A stretch of DNA of 64,000 nucleotides from Sphingobacterium siyangense (GTDB lineage Bacteria > Bacteroidota > Bacteroidia > Sphingobacteriales > Sphingobacteriaceae), in NCBI RefSeq assembly GCF_007830445.1, contig NZ_VLKR01000022.1, positions 52,696 to 116,695 on the forward strand. The letters are read 5' to 3'. Under the pieces are notes generated by a model that was not told the DNA's origin, made no database searches, and saw only the letters and a program-made list of their open reading frames with translations. Positions 63,806 to 64,000 of the stretch are shown here, piece by piece (the stretch's first letter is position 1; each line of letters opens with the position of its first letter). The position numbers were made by a program, and so were the translations under genes.

Positions 63806-64000
63806 TTATTGAGCTTTTATAAACTGAATATCAGCACTAAATTTTACATCGTCGCTCACCATTACCCCTCCTGTTTCCAATGCAGCATTCCAATTAAGGC
63901 CAAATTCTGAACGTTTGATTTTGCCCTCTACAATAAAACCAGCTTTGGTATTTCCCCAAGGGTCTTTTTGGATACCTGCAAATTCTAAATCAAAAACGAC
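63806..64000 (-). CDS. YceI family protein, N-terminal part beyond window
   Basis: The last 64 residues are present: DLEFAGIQKDPWGNTKAGFIVEGKIKRSEFGLNWNAALETGGVMVSDDVKFSADIQFIKAQ. This is the C-terminal half of the YceI lipid-binding beta barrel (EGKIKRSEFGLNWN, GGVMVSDDVKFSADIQFIK). Binds isoprenoid-like lipids in the family. The 5' part is outside. Confidence 0.9.
   Translation of the reverse strand, partial: VVFDLEFAGIQKDPWGNTKAGFIVEGKIKRSEFGLNWNAALETGGVMVSDDVKFSADIQFIKAQ

Overview
The window comes from a member of the Bacteroidota, most likely Sphingobacterium or a close relative. The grounds are TonB-dependent receptors paired with DUF4249 and other surface-nutrient genes, -7 promoter boxes of the TAnnTTTG type, A-rich ribosome binding sites, a Bacteroidetes-type tyrosine recombinase, and housekeeping proteins of that phylum (Zn-less sirtuin, monomeric isocitrate dehydrogenase, aerobic HemF). 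The genus is inferred from protein style only.

Layout. 0-12.5 kb holds accessory metabolism: an NmrA-type oxidoreductase (cut by the window edge), a Tat-exported Gfo/Idh oxidoreductase, a CPBP protease, a VOC protein, a NicO-type Ni/Co transporter with a TonB receptor that is broken by an in-frame amber codon, an HxlR regulator without a normal start codon, a DUF2891 lipoprotein, a sirtuin and a GH29 fucosidase with a duplicated C-terminal module. 12.9-28.4 kb is a stable housekeeping block: rnhA, trxB, a DnaQ-like exonuclease, paired M16 peptidases, hemF, gpsA, a Rieske protein, ychF, ispE, apt, a helix-hairpin-helix protein and a TolC/membrane-fusion efflux pair. It also carries an ATP-cone nuclease. 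28.5-45.8 kb mixes a polysaccharide deacetylase, a DUF4249/TonB receptor pair, secreted hydrolases (esterase, GH43), a DUF4377-META protein, icd, aldo/keto reductases, an AraC-TolC pair, HdeD, a cyclophilin, DUF1697 and an alkyltransferase-like protein.

45.9-63.7 kb is the accessory part. A run of small co-directional membrane and lipid-anchored genes (46.9-50.7 kb; DUF3592, DKNYY and DUF4870 types) is flanked by a truncated and a complete copy of a WKNG-repeat propeller protein. Next to these lie a TPR-transmembrane-HTH regulator and an AT-rich NB-ARC/TPR STAND ATPase, which is the best candidate for a defence gene. A LysR-controlled cassette follows (MdaB-type quinone reductase, YncE-type propeller, SRPBCC protein, royal-jelly/yellow-type protein with a nonsense codon, and a decayed EamA/YddG exporter). 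The window ends with a tyrosine recombinase beside tRNA-Ser(UGA), a typical island boundary, and the 3' part of a YceI gene.

The most unusual non-coding observations are: (i) two copies, 31.7 kb apart, of a nearly identical 38-39 nt segment joined on the minus strand to unrelated but equally strong terminator hairpins, a candidate small RNA or leader family; (ii) two intergenic arrays with exact 11-bp period sharing a GGACT/GGACC core, one inside a long imperfect inverted repeat; (iii) three genes with damaged 5' ends (amber after the signal peptide, opal after the signal peptide, ATA in place of a start codon).
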